From Pseudomonas fluorescens (lineage in GTDB: Bacteria > Pseudomonadota > Gammaproteobacteria > Pseudomonadales > Pseudomonadaceae): a stretch of 64,000 nucleotides of DNA. Shown here piece after piece: positions 1 to 9,642 of the stretch (the stretch's first letter is position 1; each line of letters begins with the position of its first letter). The notes beneath the pieces were generated by a model. The model searched no databases, had not been told where the DNA came from, and saw only the letters and a list, made by a program, of their open reading frames with translations. Made by a program: the position numbers and the translations under genes. The stretch is from contig NZ_LACH01000039.1 of assembly GCF_000968015.1 (NCBI RefSeq), positions 1 through 64,000 of the forward strand, in the 5' to 3' direction.

Positions 1-69
1 CAAGACGGTATCTACAAAGTATGCGCGGCAACTGAAATTGCTTAACTGACTGGCATTAGGCCGGGCGGG

Positions 70-834
70 TTATTTCAAGCTCCCGGCAAGAAATTGCTGG
101 AGGCGTTCGGACTGCGGGTTGACCAGCACTTCGCGCGGGTCGCCACGTTCTTCGACCTGCCCCTTGTGCAGGAACACCAGTTGATTGGAGACTTCGCGGG
201 CAAAGCCCATTTCGTGAGTCACGACCACCATGGTGCGGCCTTCGAGGGCGAGGTCCTGCATGACTTTCAGCACTTCGCCGACCAGTTCGGGGTCGAGTGC
301 CGAGGTCGGCTCATCGAACAGCATCACTTCCGGCTCCATGGCCAGTGCCCGGGCAATCGCCACACGTTGCTGCTCGCCGCCCGACATATGGGCCGGCCAG
401 GCGTCCATGCGGTGTGCCACGCCGACTTTGTTCAGGTAGTGCTCGGCCTTTTCCCGTGCCTCTTTTTTGCTGATGCCAAGCACATGCACCGGGGCTTCCA
501 TGACGTTTTCAAGGGCGCTCATGTGCGACCACAGGTTGAAGTGCTGAAACACCATCGACAGCCGCGAACGCATGCGTTGTAACTGTTTGGGTTCGGCCGC
601 CTTGAGCCCACCGAGTTTGTTGGTCACCAGTTTCAATTGTTCGCCGTTGAGCACGATGTTGCCGGCGTTGGGCTGCTCCAGCAGGTTGATGCAGCGCAAG
701 AAGGTACTTTTGCCCGAGCCGCTGGAGCCGATGATGCTGATTACGTCACCGGCTTTCGCTTCCAGGGACACGCCCTTGAGCACTTCGTGGCTGCCGTAGC
801 TTTTGTGTAGATCCTGAACTTCAAGTTTGTACAT
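70..834 (-). CDS. aotP: Basic amino-acid ABC transporter ATP-binding protein (AotP/HisP-like)
   Basis: This is the ATPase that would power uptake of arginine/ornithine or histidine through the AotQ-AotM permease pair encoded next to it. The 254-residue length is normal for the HisP/GlnQ class. Walker A (GSSGSGKST) sits at about residues 36-44, the signature loop is MSGGEQQRVAIARAL, Walker B is VMLFDEPTSALDPE, and the H-loop is VVVTHEMGFA. It is the last gene of a five-gene minus-strand operon in the order binding protein, permease, permease, AotO-like hydrolase, ATPase. That order is known from the aotJQMOP locus of P. aeruginosa. Substrate is inferred from gene order only; a hisP name is equally defensible. 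Confidence 0.93.
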   Translation of the reverse strand: MYKLEVQDLHKSYGSHEVLKGVSLEAKAGDVISIIGSSGSGKSTFLRCINLLEQPNAGNIVLNGEQLKLVTNKLGGLKAAEPKQLQRMRSRLSMVFQHFNLWSHMSALENVMEAPVHVLGISKKEAREKAEHYLNKVGVAHRMDAWPAHMSGGEQQRVAIARALAMEPEVMLFDEPTSALDPELVGEVLKVMQDLALEGRTMVVVTHEMGFAREVSNQLVFLHKGQVEERGDPREVLVNPQSERLQQFLAGSLK

Positions 835-852
835 GGTTTTTATTCTCTGAAA

Positions 853-1965
853 TCAGTCGCTGAGCAAGCGACCTTGGCGAATAAGGCGGGTGCCGGCGAC
901 TTTGGCCAGCCACAAACCGGGCTGGGCAAATCGCAGGCGTTCTCGGGCATAGAGGATGCCATCGGTGCTGGCGCGCACGATGCTGTGGCGATCGGTCAGC
1001 GGATCCAGCACTTCGAACAGCGGATCGCCCACCCTGACCCGGGCACCCAGCGGTTGCAGAAAACTCACCACACCCGGATGCGGCGCATAGGCGTACTGCG
1101 CGCCGGCGAACGGCGTCGCTTCACAACAGATCGTTGGCGCTGCTGGCCAGTCACCGCTGATCAGGCCTTGCTCGGCGAGATAGCCAAGAATGGCCTCCGC
1201 GCTATCGACACATTGTTCGCGTTCGGTGTCGGCCATGCCGCGCAACTCGATGGTGGTGGCCACACAGGCCAGCGGAATGTCGGCTTCAGGAAAGAGCTCG
1301 CTCAACCGCAACCAAGGGATCGCACAGGCTTCATCGAAGGCACTGCCGCCCGCACCCTCGGCCAGCAGCGTGGCGCCGGCACCGAGTCGAGCGGCCAACG
1401 AACGCAATCGCGGCCAGTTTTGCGGCATGGCGTAAAGCAGCATGATCGACTCGAAATCGCAGTGCAGGTCCAGCACCACATCGGCGTCACAGGCATGTTG
1501 CAGCAACAGGCGGCGCAAGCCATCGAGTTCCGACGTCGGTGGTGGCATGTCGGCGAGGGCATCGGCCATGGCCCGGCGGATCAGAGCGGTGTTGGCGTCG
1601 GCATTGTCGCCCAAGAGGTCTTTCACCAGCGCCGCCACGGCGTCGGTCAGCTCCGGGAAATCCCGATTGAAATTCTTCCCGCTGGAGAACTCGAAGCGCC
1701 CCTGATGGGTGGCCTGGAACATCTGGGCGATGCCAATCGGATTGGCCATCGGCACCAGCTCGATCACTCCGTTCAGGCGACCTTGTTCTTCCAGCACCCG
1801 CAGACGTCGTTTGAGTTCAACCGCCACGCGCATCCCCGGCAGCTCATCAGCGTGCAAGGACGCCTGGAGGTAAGCCTTGCGCGGTCCGCTGCCAAAGCGA
1901 AACAGCGACAGTTTCCGTTCAGTGCCCGAAGCACTCCACGGCAGCAGGTATTCAATGTGCTCCAT
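853..1965 (-). CDS. aotO: Succinylglutamate desuccinylase/aspartoacylase-family protein (AotO-like)
   Basis: This 370-residue zinc hydrolase-type protein belongs to the succinylglutamate desuccinylase/aspartoacylase (M14-like) family. The first metal-binding motif is visible as H38-A-D-E41 in SLHADELPGM, and a second histidine lies in VVLDLHCD. The C-terminal part resembles the beta-rich domain of the family. It is inserted between the permease and ATPase genes of the transporter operon, exactly where aotO lies in P. aeruginosa. Its role in transport is not established; a link to amidated or acylated amino-acid processing is inference. It is 18 bp upstream of the ATPase gene and 9 bp downstream of the permease gene, so it is cotranscribed. 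Confidence 0.85.
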   Translation of the reverse strand: MEHIEYLLPWSASGTERKLSLFRFGSGPRKAYLQASLHADELPGMRVAVELKRRLRVLEEQGRLNGVIELVPMANPIGIAQMFQATHQGRFEFSSGKNFNRDFPELTDAVAALVKDLLGDNADANTALIRRAMADALADMPPPTSELDGLRRLLLQHACDADVVLDLHCDFESIMLLYAMPQNWPRLRSLAARLGAGATLLAEGAGGSAFDEACAIPWLRLSELFPEADIPLACVATTIELRGMADTEREQCVDSAEAILGYLAEQGLISGDWPAAPTICCEATPFAGAQYAYAPHPGVVSFLQPLGARVRVGDPLFEVLDPLTDRHSIVRASTDGILYARERLRFAQPGLWLAKVAGTRLIRQGRLLSD

Positions 1966-1974
1966 AACAGCTCC

Positions 1975-2673
1975 TTAGTGCTTGCGCGGTGCGAGATACG
2001 CCAGCCAGCGACGCTCGGCCAGCTTGAACAGGCGAACCAGGATGAAGGTCAGGGCCAGGTAGATGAGGCCGGCAGTGATGAATGCCTCGAAGGGCAGATA
2101 GAACCGCGAACTGACCGTACGCGCGGCGCCGGTGATGTCTACTAACGTGACGATTGATGCCAGGCTGGTGGTTTGCAGCATCATCAGCACTTCGTTGCTG
2201 TACTGCGGCAACGCCCGGCGCAAGGCTGATGGCAGCAGAATGCGGCGGTACAGGGTGAAGCGCGACATGCCCATGGCCTTGGCGGCTTCGATCTCGCCAT
2301 GAGCCGTGGCCTTCAAACTGCCGGCCAGCAGTTCCGCGCTATAGGCACTGGTATTGATCGCAAACGCCAGGCAGGCGCAAAAGGTTGCGCTGGACAGGTA
2401 TGGCCAGAGCGCGCTTTCACGTACCGCTGCGAACTGCGCCAAGCCGTAATAGATCAGGAACAATTGCACCAGCATCGGCGTGCCGCGAATCACGTAGGTG
2501 TAGAGCCAGGCCGGGAAGTTGATCAGGGGCGATCGGGACACCCGCATCAATGCCAACGGAATCGCCAGCACCAGGCCGAAGACCAGGGAAATCAGCAGGA
2601 CTTTGAGGGTCAACAAGGCGCCATTGAAATACAGCGGCAGGTTTTCCCAGATCAGGTTGTAGTCGAGAATCAT
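1975..2673 (-). CDS. aotM: Basic amino-acid ABC transporter permease (AotM/HisM-like)
   Basis: This is an inner-membrane permease of the HisM type with about five hydrophobic segments. The EAA loop that contacts the ATPase is visible as EIEAAKAMGMSRFTLYRRILLPSALRRALP. The start is placed at ATG 2673 (protein begins MILDYNLIWENLP, as in family members), because a GGGAGC ribosome site precedes it. An in-frame ATG 18 bases upstream would add an unusual tail. Its upstream end lies just after the stop of the partner permease gene, and coupled translation is likely. Confidence 0.9.
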   Translation of the reverse strand: MILDYNLIWENLPLYFNGALLTLKVLLISLVFGLVLAIPLALMRVSRSPLINFPAWLYTYVIRGTPMLVQLFLIYYGLAQFAAVRESALWPYLSSATFCACLAFAINTSAYSAELLAGSLKATAHGEIEAAKAMGMSRFTLYRRILLPSALRRALPQYSNEVLMMLQTTSLASIVTLVDITGAARTVSSRFYLPFEAFITAGLIYLALTFILVRLFKLAERRWLAYLAPRKH

Positions 2674-2687
2674 GGGGTTGCTCCCAA

Positions 2688-3377
2688 TCACAATTCGGCG
2701 GCTTTGATGCCGACCGAGTAGTGTTTTTCCAGGTAACGCAGCACCAGCAATGACACGCTGGTCAGCATCAGATAAAGCGCCGCCACCGCGAGGAAAAACG
2801 TAAACGGCTCATGGGTGGCGTCCGCTGCGTTCTTGGCTTTGAACATCATGTCCTGCAAGCCGATCACCGAAATCAGCGCGGTGGATTTGGTCAGCACCAA
2901 CCAGTTGTTGGTGAACCCCGGGATGGCGAAACGAATCATCTGCGGCACCAGAATCCGCCAGAACACCTGGCCGCCGCTCATGCCATACGCCACGCCGGCC
3001 TCGGCCTGACCTTTAGGGATCGCCATAAACGCGCCGCGAAAGGTTTCTGACAGATAGGCGCCAAAAATGAAGCCCATGGTGCAGACGCCGGCGATAAAGG
3101 GGTTGATGTCGATGTAGCGGGTGTAACCGAGCGCCAGGGCGATGCGGTTCACCAGGTCCTGGCCGCCGTAGAAGATCAGCAGGATCAACACCAGGTCAGG
3201 AATACCGCGAATCAGGGTGGTGTACCCTTCGCCCAGCATCGCCAGCCATTTGAGTGGCGACAAGCGAAAGGCTGCGCCGATCAGACCCAAAGCAATCGCC
3301 ATGCTCATGGAAGTCAGGGCCAGGTTAATGGTCAGCCAGGCGCCATCGAGAATGCTCGATCCGTAGCCGTGAAGCAT
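2688..3377 (-). CDS. aotQ: Basic amino-acid ABC transporter permease (AotQ/HisQ-like)
   Basis: This is the second permease subunit, forming a heterodimer with AotM. It has about five transmembrane segments and an EAA loop (QAEAGVAYGMSGGQVFWRILVP). Start chosen at ATG 3377, giving the family-typical N-terminus MLHGYGSSILDGAWLT and preceded by GAGGAAC. The longer open frame upstream adds 16 arginine-rich residues that look non-native. It ends 14 bp before the AotM start. The binding-protein gene lies about 90 bp upstream; that gap is GC-rich with inverted GCGCC/GGCGC segments and might act as an attenuating hairpin, as is common between binding-protein and permease genes. Confidence 0.9.
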   Translation of the reverse strand: MLHGYGSSILDGAWLTINLALTSMSMAIALGLIGAAFRLSPLKWLAMLGEGYTTLIRGIPDLVLILLIFYGGQDLVNRIALALGYTRYIDINPFIAGVCTMGFIFGAYLSETFRGAFMAIPKGQAEAGVAYGMSGGQVFWRILVPQMIRFAIPGFTNNWLVLTKSTALISVIGLQDMMFKAKNAADATHEPFTFFLAVAALYLMLTSVSLLVLRYLEKHYSVGIKAAEL

Positions 3378-3467
3378 GATGAAGTTCCTCAAACGAGCGC
3401 CGCAAGGCGCGCGAGACAAGCCCAACGCGGCGCCCGCAAAGGCCGGCGCCGGGGTTGGGGCAAAGGC

Positions 3468-4244
3468 TTATTCGCCGTAGATATCGAACGCGAAGTACTT
3501 GGCCATCACTTGCTGGTACTTGCCATTGGCGCGGATGGCGTCGATCGCTGTACTCAGACGAGCAACGTTCACGCTGTCGCCTTTACGCACCGCGATCCCT
3601 GCGCCTCGGCCGAAATATTTCGGGTCGCTGATGTCCGGTCCAACCAGCGCGAAGCCTTTGCCTGCCGGCGTTTTGATGAAGCTCTCATCGGTGTTGACGA
3701 TGTCGGCGAGCGTGGCGTCCAGACGACCCGACGCCAGATCGAGGAAGGCTTCATTTTGTGAGCCGTAGCGCACCACTTCGACCCCGGCTTTTTCCAGCTG
3801 CTCGGTGGCAAAACGGTCGTAGGTCGATGAGCGCTGCACTCCGACTTTTTTGCCCTTGAGATCAACCAGTGGGTCGTTGATCACATTGCCGGCCTTCATC
3901 GCGAACTTGCCGGGTGTGTGGTAGTACTTTTTGCTGAAGTCGACCGACTTCATGCGGTCTTCAGTGATCGACATAGACGACAGCACGGCATCGATCTTGC
4001 GCACTTTCAGCGACGGAATCATGCCGTCGAATTCCTGGATGACCCACTCGCATTTGACCTTCATTTCTTCGCACAGGGCGTTGCCGATGTCGTAATCGAA
4101 ACCACTGACGTTGCCCTCCGGCGTCTTGAAAGAGAAGGGTGGGTAGGCGGCTTCGATACCGATACGCAGGCTGTCTTCGTCGGCGTGAGCCAGCAGGCTT
4201 GCGGCGCACAGTGCCAGAGCACCTAGAAGTTCTGTCTTGTTCAT
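3468..4244 (-). CDS. aotJ: Periplasmic basic amino-acid binding protein (AotJ/HisJ-like)
   Basis: This is the soluble periplasmic receptor that would deliver basic amino acids to the AotQM permease. It has 258 residues with an N-terminal signal peptide (MNKTELLGALALCAASLLAHA) and the classic start of the mature protein, LRIGIEAAYPPFSFKTPEG. Family motifs such as GFDYDIGNALCEEM, FDGMIPSLK and SITEDRMKSVDFS are present. Start at 4244 is supported by AAGGAG eight bases upstream. It is the first gene of the operon, and roughly 210 bp of AT-rich sequence upstream (4245-4457) must hold the promoter. I did not recognise a definite ArgR box by eye. Confidence 0.93.
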   Translation of the reverse strand: MNKTELLGALALCAASLLAHADEDSLRIGIEAAYPPFSFKTPEGNVSGFDYDIGNALCEEMKVKCEWVIQEFDGMIPSLKVRKIDAVLSSMSITEDRMKSVDFSKKYYHTPGKFAMKAGNVINDPLVDLKGKKVGVQRSSTYDRFATEQLEKAGVEVVRYGSQNEAFLDLASGRLDATLADIVNTDESFIKTPAGKGFALVGPDISDPKYFGRGAGIAVRKGDSVNVARLSTAIDAIRANGKYQQVMAKYFAFDIYGE

Positions 4245-4457
4245 ATTGTTGACTCCTTGGAGGGGCGTTGGGGTGGTACAGGCCATCCGATCTGGCGCGG
4301 TGGATCAGTCCTGATGATTTTGCGTGGCTATAAATGACATGTTTTATTTCACAATGCAATGATATGAAAATAAACGTATCATGCGAGAGTGCACAAATTC
4401 ACAGTGATCCCGTGTGATCACGAGCACTTCAGGCGCCAGGAAGGCTATTGATGGGCG

Positions 4458-6845
4458 TTACGCGGGGGGAACAGGCTTGGCCAATTCGATGCCGGCCGCA
4501 CTCAGTCGCTTCAGGATTTCAAAGAGCAGATCGCTCTTGGTCGCACTGACAATCCTTGGGCTGCTGACATAGCCGGTGATGGTCAATGTGATGCCTTCAG
4601 GGCTCAGATTGCTGAATCGGACAACGGGGGCGGGTTTTTCGAGGATGGTTTCATGTTCGTAATAGGTGGTGTACAGCAGGGTTTTGACTTGTTCGGGGTC
4701 GATATCCAGAGGGAACACCAGCTCGAGTGTGGCCACTCCTTGGGCACTGCCGCCCATGGTCACATTGCGCAGGTTCTGGGAAATAAGCTGCGAGTTGGGC
4801 ACGATCACGATCGAACGGTCACTGAGTTGTATCTCGGTGGCCCTGACATTGATCCGCCGGATATCGCCTTCGACCCCGCTGATGCTGATCAGGTCGCCGA
4901 CCTTGACCGGACGCTCGGTGAGCAGGATTAAGCCGGATACGAAGTTCTTGACGATTTCCTGCAAGCCGAAGCCGATCCCCACCGACAACGCACTGACGAT
5001 CCAGGCCAGATTCGTCCATTTGACGCCCAAGGAAGACAACGCCAGCAGAATGACCAGCGCGTACCCGATATTACTGAACAGGGTGCTCAGCGACGCCCCC
5101 ATGCCGGGGTCCATATCGGTTTTCGGCAGGAACTCGTTATCCAGCCATCTGCGCAGCGAGCGAATCAGGTAAATACCGATCAACAGTGCGAGGACCGCAT
5201 TCAACAGATTGCCCGGAATGATGTTCAGCTTGCGCAAACCATCGCCGCCGAGGATCGCTGAAACCCTGTCAGTCAGCTGTCCAAAGGTCGCTCCAACCCC
5301 CCCCACAAACGTTGTAATCGCGGCAATCAACAGTAAGGCCGCTCTGCCAATACCCGTCACAACAACCTCGATTTGTTCAAGCCGTACGTCGCCGATCCCC
5401 AGCAACTGTTTGATCGCCTTGCCGCTGGCGTGCCTGGGCGAAAACAGGTAATCACACAGGTCCCTGAACAACTGCGTCAGCAAATAGAAGCTGGCAATAA
5501 CGATATAGAGCCAGACAATTTCGTAAGTGATGAACCGGGCCAGGGAGATGTATCCGACCAGCAGGCCAAAAACCGAGATCAACATGGCGATACTGACGCC
5601 GGTATAAATCACTCCCGCCAGCGTAGTACCTGACTCCGGGTGTTCTCCGGCAATGACCATCGCTCGGCGGGTTTTACTGACGCGTAGCAATAGCGCACCC
5701 ATAATCATGATGACGACTAATGACACGACACCCCGGCTGAAGAGAACCATCTGCGAACTCATACCTGTCGCATTGGTGACTTGTACCAGCGAGATGAGGA
5801 TCAGCATTGATCCGGCCAGCAGCGCCGGGAAAGGGCTTATTGCAAGTGCCACTTCATCGGCGATGCCAGGCAACCGCCATGAGGGATTGCGTTTAGACAG
5901 CAGGGCCCGACTCAGGCCGATGATCAGGGCGCAGGCATAAGCGACTTTCTCGACATCCTCGAAGTAACCTTCCAGTGGCTGCGGCAATGGTTGAAGGCGG
6001 GTAGCCGCAGCGGAGATGAGCTGTATTGCACAACCTGCACTCAGCATCGTGGCAACTACCGTCGCTATCGCCAATGAACTTCTGCGCAGGCGACCTTCCG
6101 GTACTCGATGGATGCAGATCCAGGTTAAACCACGTTCAGCCAGTCTTCGCCCTGCCGTCCAGAAGGCCAGGGCCAATACTAACAACGTGACGGTCACGGC
6201 ACGCCGGCCGGGTTGCCAGACGGACTGAATGATACTGTTGGACTGGTCGATCAAAAACCTCAGACGGTGTTTATCCTCCTCCAGTGGAGAAAACAGCGGC
6301 AACCAAAAGCGAGGGTTGAGGAAGCTGGCGGTGCGCTGGGCCAGTTCGGTTTCCAGTTGCGTGCGCCGAATGCTGGCAATCTGAGTGATGAGGTTGGTAG
6401 CGCCTTCTTTGATGGCCAGCAGTATGTTGAGATCGGCATCCACCTTGTCTTTTTGTTCGGTGAGATAGGACCTCTGTTTCACGAGATCGGACTTTTCCAC
6501 GGCAAGGCTGGTGGCGGATGCCGTCCCGAGCACACTAAGTTGTGCTTGCAATTGCGCCTGTTCGGGAAGTAACAGGGCCGCCAACTTGTCCGCATCACTG
6601 AAGAGCAACTGAACGTTGTCCTGAAAGCCTACCAACTGGGTGTAGTTACTGGTCAGTGACACCTGTTGTTTAAGTTCATCCAGCCTTAATTGCAGGGCTT
6701 CCAGATCGCTTTTTGACACAGTCGCGGTAGCGCTGGCCTGACTGTTGCCTGGCGTATTGGGTAGTTCGTCCGCCGACAGTGCGCCGATGTTCGCCCCCAT
6801 CAGCGCAAACACAACGAATATGAGTAATTTCAATGCGGGACGCAT
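4458..6845 (-). CDS. DUF3772-type mechanosensitive channel of the MscS family
   Basis: This is a large inner-membrane MscS-family channel (795 residues) that would gate in response to membrane tension. It starts with a signal peptide (MRPALKLLIFVVFALMGANIGALSA). A periplasmic coiled-coil-rich DUF3772-like region follows (about residues 30-200), then a long series of hydrophobic helices (about 220-590). The MscS core has the pore-lining helix WIVSALSVGIGFGLQEIVKNFVSG and the beta domain ERPVKVGDLISISGVEGDIRRI. Start at ATG 6845 is chosen because GGAGG lies seven bases upstream; the longer open frame would place that site inside the gene. It stands alone, on the same strand as the transporter operon. 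Confidence 0.9.
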   Translation of the reverse strand: MRPALKLLIFVVFALMGANIGALSADELPNTPGNSQASATATVSKSDLEALQLRLDELKQQVSLTSNYTQLVGFQDNVQLLFSDADKLAALLLPEQAQLQAQLSVLGTASATSLAVEKSDLVKQRSYLTEQKDKVDADLNILLAIKEGATNLITQIASIRRTQLETELAQRTASFLNPRFWLPLFSPLEEDKHRLRFLIDQSNSIIQSVWQPGRRAVTVTLLVLALAFWTAGRRLAERGLTWICIHRVPEGRLRRSSLAIATVVATMLSAGCAIQLISAAATRLQPLPQPLEGYFEDVEKVAYACALIIGLSRALLSKRNPSWRLPGIADEVALAISPFPALLAGSMLILISLVQVTNATGMSSQMVLFSRGVVSLVVIMIMGALLLRVSKTRRAMVIAGEHPESGTTLAGVIYTGVSIAMLISVFGLLVGYISLARFITYEIVWLYIVIASFYLLTQLFRDLCDYLFSPRHASGKAIKQLLGIGDVRLEQIEVVVTGIGRAALLLIAAITTFVGGVGATFGQLTDRVSAILGGDGLRKLNIIPGNLLNAVLALLIGIYLIRSLRRWLDNEFLPKTDMDPGMGASLSTLFSNIGYALVILLALSSLGVKWTNLAWIVSALSVGIGFGLQEIVKNFVSGLILLTERPVKVGDLISISGVEGDIRRINVRATEIQLSDRSIVIVPNSQLISQNLRNVTMGGSAQGVATLELVFPLDIDPEQVKTLLYTTYYEHETILEKPAPVVRFSNLSPEGITLTITGYVSSPRIVSATKSDLLFEILKRLSAAGIELAKPVPPA

Positions 6846-7029
6846 AGGCATGCCTCCAGCGGCTTTAGCCATTCAGGTTAGGTCATGGCGTGTGCTGGCG
6901 CGAAAAATAGTTCCGCACGCTGACCACGAATAGGGAAGGGGGCGGGTGAGAAGGGGTGATCTACAATCTTTTATGCTGAATCACGCTCAGGATCACAAGG
7001 TGTGACGTATTGAGCTGTCGGAGGTCATT

Positions 7030-7485
7030 ATGAAAAGGTTGTCATCCATTAGCCTGTGCATCGCACTGTCGGTTTCCTGGACCCAGGGGTGGGCGGAAAC
7101 GGTCGTGCCGATGAAAGGGCAGAGTTCGCAACAAACCCAGGCGGACATGACCGAATGCCACAACATCGCGGCCAGTCAGAGCGCCTCGACTGCATCGACG
7201 CCTTCCGGTGGAAGGCTGAAGGGGGCCGCTGTGGGCGCTGCCGCCGGTGCCGCAGGGGCGCAGGTACGCGGACGTCAGCATGACGAGTTTTATGATCGCG
7301 TCGACGATGACGTCAAGCAGGACTATCGCCAGAATCGCGCCAAGGAAACCGCCGCGGCAGGAGCGGTCGTCGGGGGCTCGCGTCAGCGTCAGGAGCGCCG
7401 GGCGCAAGAGAAAACCAGCGCTGCGACCAGTTCAACGGCCTATACCAGTTGCCTGCAAGGGAAGGGGTATCAGGTTAACCCTTGA
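7030..7485 (+). CDS. Small exported glycine-zipper protein
   Basis: This 151-residue protein has a signal peptide (MKRLSSISLCIALSVSWTQGWA), then a polar segment with Cys, then a glycine-zipper stretch (GAAVGAAAGAAGAQVRG). The second half is charged, with another short Gly/Ala segment and a C-terminal Cys (SCLQGKGYQ). Such YMGG-type proteins are envelope-associated in Pseudomonas; no catalytic function is expected. The ribosome site is strong (GGAGG seven bases before ATG). Its last 16 bases overlap the 3' end of the convergent DUF2955 gene, so the two genes share a termination region. Confidence 0.8.
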   Translation: MKRLSSISLCIALSVSWTQGWAETVVPMKGQSSQQTQADMTECHNIAASQSASTASTPSGGRLKGAAVGAAAGAAGAQVRGRQHDEFYDRVDDDVKQDYRQNRAKETAAAGAVVGGSRQRQERRAQEKTSAATSSTAYTSCLQGKGYQVNP

Positions 7486-8513
7486 ACGTCATTTTGCCGC
7501 CGTTGATCGAGCAGATGAACCATCAGGCAGGCATACAGTGTCACGAGGATGAACAAGCCCATGCGGATGGCGAACGCGGTGTAAACGTCCTTGCCTGCTG
7601 CGCTGTCCTGTACCGACTGACCCAACAGGATGATCAGCGTGATCAGGGTATTGAGCCAAAACCCCGGGGTAAACCGCGTCGGGCTCAGGGCGTAGAGTTT
7701 GCGCGCCAGCACCAGGCCGAACAGCAGCATCCACAGAAAGAACATCCACAGATGCACAAACAGACTGAGGGCACTCCAGAAGAGGATCGCCAACAGGCCG
7801 GCGAGCAAGGTTGAGCCGAGCAGCTCGCGACCGGCGATGCGGGCATTCGTCGTGGAGCTTTGCTGACCCAGGCCGACGGACTTCAGGATGATCGGCAGAT
7901 AACTGGCCGGGTCGATCAGCGCCAGCAGGAATGCCGGCAGCACGATCAGGGTGGCACGCAACGCAATCCGACTGACTTCTTCTGCCGGCAGGGGTGGTGC
8001 GGGCGGGGGAGAAGGGGCATTGGGTGGATCCGGGAAAAACCCATGACTGAACGCCACGACGACAACGGCGAGCAGCAAACCCTTGACCAGTGCGCCGATG
8101 ACCGTCGCCGCCAGATCGAAGTCGGCGATACCGGCCGAGGAAATCATGGTCAGGCCAATCACCACGAAGGTCATGATCAATGCGTTGCCGCCCCGCAGAC
8201 CAAAGCGAAACGCCAGGAACAGACCGACGCTGATCAATAGCACGCCGCTAATGGGGTAATAACGCAGGATCGGGATCAAAAGCAGGCCGATGCCGGTGGT
8301 CAACATGGCGGCCAGTGCGAGCACCAGTCCGGCCTTGAACGGCAGCGGGCGATTGACCGAGGCCAGCAACAGCAGGCAAAGCACCGGCGCCAAAAAAGGA
8401 ATCGGCAAGCCCAGGCCGAAACTGGCAGCGAGGCTCAACGCTGTACCGGTGGCCAGGCGCAGTGCGCGTTGATCCCGCGGCGTGCGCCGAGTCGACATAC
8501 CCTTAATAGGCAT
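7470..8513 (-). CDS. DUF2955 (FUSC-like) inner-membrane protein of an efflux operon
   Basis: This 347-residue polytopic membrane protein has about nine or ten hydrophobic helices arranged in two halves, with a proline-rich cytoplasmic linker in the middle (PPNAPSPPPAPPLPAEE). It resembles the DUF2955/FUSC group found with HlyD adaptors and outer membrane factors in putative aromatic-acid or xenobiotic efflux systems. Its start overlaps the end of the adaptor gene by 11 bases, so it is translationally coupled. Substrate is unknown. An alternative start five codons in (8498) is possible because AAGGGT precedes it, but the spacing would be short. Confidence 0.82.
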   Translation of the reverse strand: MPIKGMSTRRTPRDQRALRLATGTALSLAASFGLGLPIPFLAPVLCLLLLASVNRPLPFKAGLVLALAAMLTTGIGLLLIPILRYYPISGVLLISVGLFLAFRFGLRGGNALIMTFVVIGLTMISSAGIADFDLAATVIGALVKGLLLAVVVVAFSHGFFPDPPNAPSPPPAPPLPAEEVSRIALRATLIVLPAFLLALIDPASYLPIILKSVGLGQQSSTTNARIAGRELLGSTLLAGLLAILFWSALSLFVHLWMFFLWMLLFGLVLARKLYALSPTRFTPGFWLNTLITLIILLGQSVQDSAAGKDVYTAFAIRMGLFILVTLYACLMVHLLDQRRQNDVQGLT

Positions 8514-9642
8514 AGCTCAGCCAACTCATGAACCCCACAAACACATGGCCGAGTGGGTTTAGCGGATTGCCCTCGGTGGGGAAGGCCATGACTTCGGCCT
8601 GCCCACCGGCACGGATCCCCCGACTGTCACGTAACGTGCTCAACGAATCTGGCGAAAACTCGATAATGACCGGGAAACGCTGGGCCGGACGCAACCAATC
8701 GCGGCTGTTCTGCACGCTGGGCAAGGTGCCAGGCGCGGGTGTCTGCCCCACGCTGACGCCGTAACCGACGCTGCGCACGCGCCCCTCGAAGACTTCTCCC
8801 GGCAGAGCATCCAGAACAATCGAAACCGGCGTGTCGAGCTTCACCAGACCGAGGTTGTTCTCGGTCATGTCCGCACTGATCCACACATCGTGAATGGCGA
8901 TCAGGGTCATGACCGGGCTACCGGCAGCGGCGAATTGCCCAGCGTCAGTACGCAGATCCGTAATCAATCCGGCCGAGCGAGCGCGAATCTGCGTGTTGGA
9001 CAGATCCAGTTCGGCTTTGGACAACGCCGTGGCGGCACTGCGCAGCAAGGCGTTGTCTTCCTCGCTGCCACCTTCCTGCTCACGCGCGCGCTGTACTTCG
9101 GCGCGGGCAGCGGCGACCTTACTCACAGCCTGTTCGCGGTTGGCGCGAGACACTTCGAGCAGACGTACGGAAATAGTGCCGGGGTCTTCGCGATACAAAC
9201 CCTCAAGACGCTGATTGTCCTGGCGCGCCTTGAGCTCATTGGCCTGGGCGGCCCGCAAGTTGGCTTGCGCCGAGGCAATGCCGGCGGTGCTCGCGCCGAT
9301 CTGTCGGCGGGTCGATTCAAGGTCGGCGCGCGCGCGGTCGACGGCAATCTGGTACGGCTGCGGGTCCACCTCGAAAAGAATTTCGCCGGCCTTGACGTCC
9401 TGGTTATTACGCACGTTCACCCGGACCACGCGGCCCGCCACTTCAGAGGCGACCGGAATCACAAAGGCACCCACCCGGGCCTGCTGCGTATAGGGGGTGA
9501 AACGATCCGCCAGCAGGTACCAGGCCAGGCTCACGAGGATCAGTAGCAGCACCCACTTGATGCCTTTTTTTGCCGGGTCGGCGGCCGGTTCTGGCGCCTG
9601 GGTGACAGGTGTCTCGGGCGTGGGCTGGGCGGCTTCACTCAT
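8503..9642 (-). CDS. HlyD/EmrA-type membrane fusion adaptor
   Basis: This periplasmic adaptor would bridge the inner-membrane pump to the outer-membrane factor. It has 379 residues with one N-terminal transmembrane anchor (KWVLLLILVSLAWYLLA). It also has the biotinyl-lipoyl-like half motifs (GAFVIPVASEVAGRVVRVNVRNNQDVKAGEILFEVDP split across the hairpin), a helical hairpin at about 95-210, and a beta-barrel domain. It lies between the outer-membrane factor gene (4-base overlap) and the DUF2955 gene (11-base overlap), making a three-gene efflux operon. Confidence 0.9.
   Translation of the reverse strand: MSEAAQPTPETPVTQAPEPAADPAKKGIKWVLLLILVSLAWYLLADRFTPYTQQARVGAFVIPVASEVAGRVVRVNVRNNQDVKAGEILFEVDPQPYQIAVDRARADLESTRRQIGASTAGIASAQANLRAAQANELKARQDNQRLEGLYREDPGTISVRLLEVSRANREQAVSKVAAARAEVQRAREQEGGSEEDNALLRSAATALSKAELDLSNTQIRARSAGLITDLRTDAGQFAAAGSPVMTLIAIHDVWISADMTENNLGLVKLDTPVSIVLDALPGEVFEGRVRSVGYGVSVGQTPAPGTLPSVQNSRDWLRPAQRFPVIIEFSPDSLSTLRDSRGIRAGGQAEVMAFPTEGNPLNPLGHVFVGFMSWLSYAY

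Noticed and set aside
1..45. Fifteen open codons on the plus strand ending in TAA at the left edge
   Set aside because: Too short to support a gene end; it may be the C-terminus of a convergent gene but no family can be read.
874..2145. 423-codon open frame on the plus strand
   Set aside because: It is antisense to the AotO-like and permease genes, whose family motifs are clear; long antisense frames are common in GC-rich Pseudomonas DNA.
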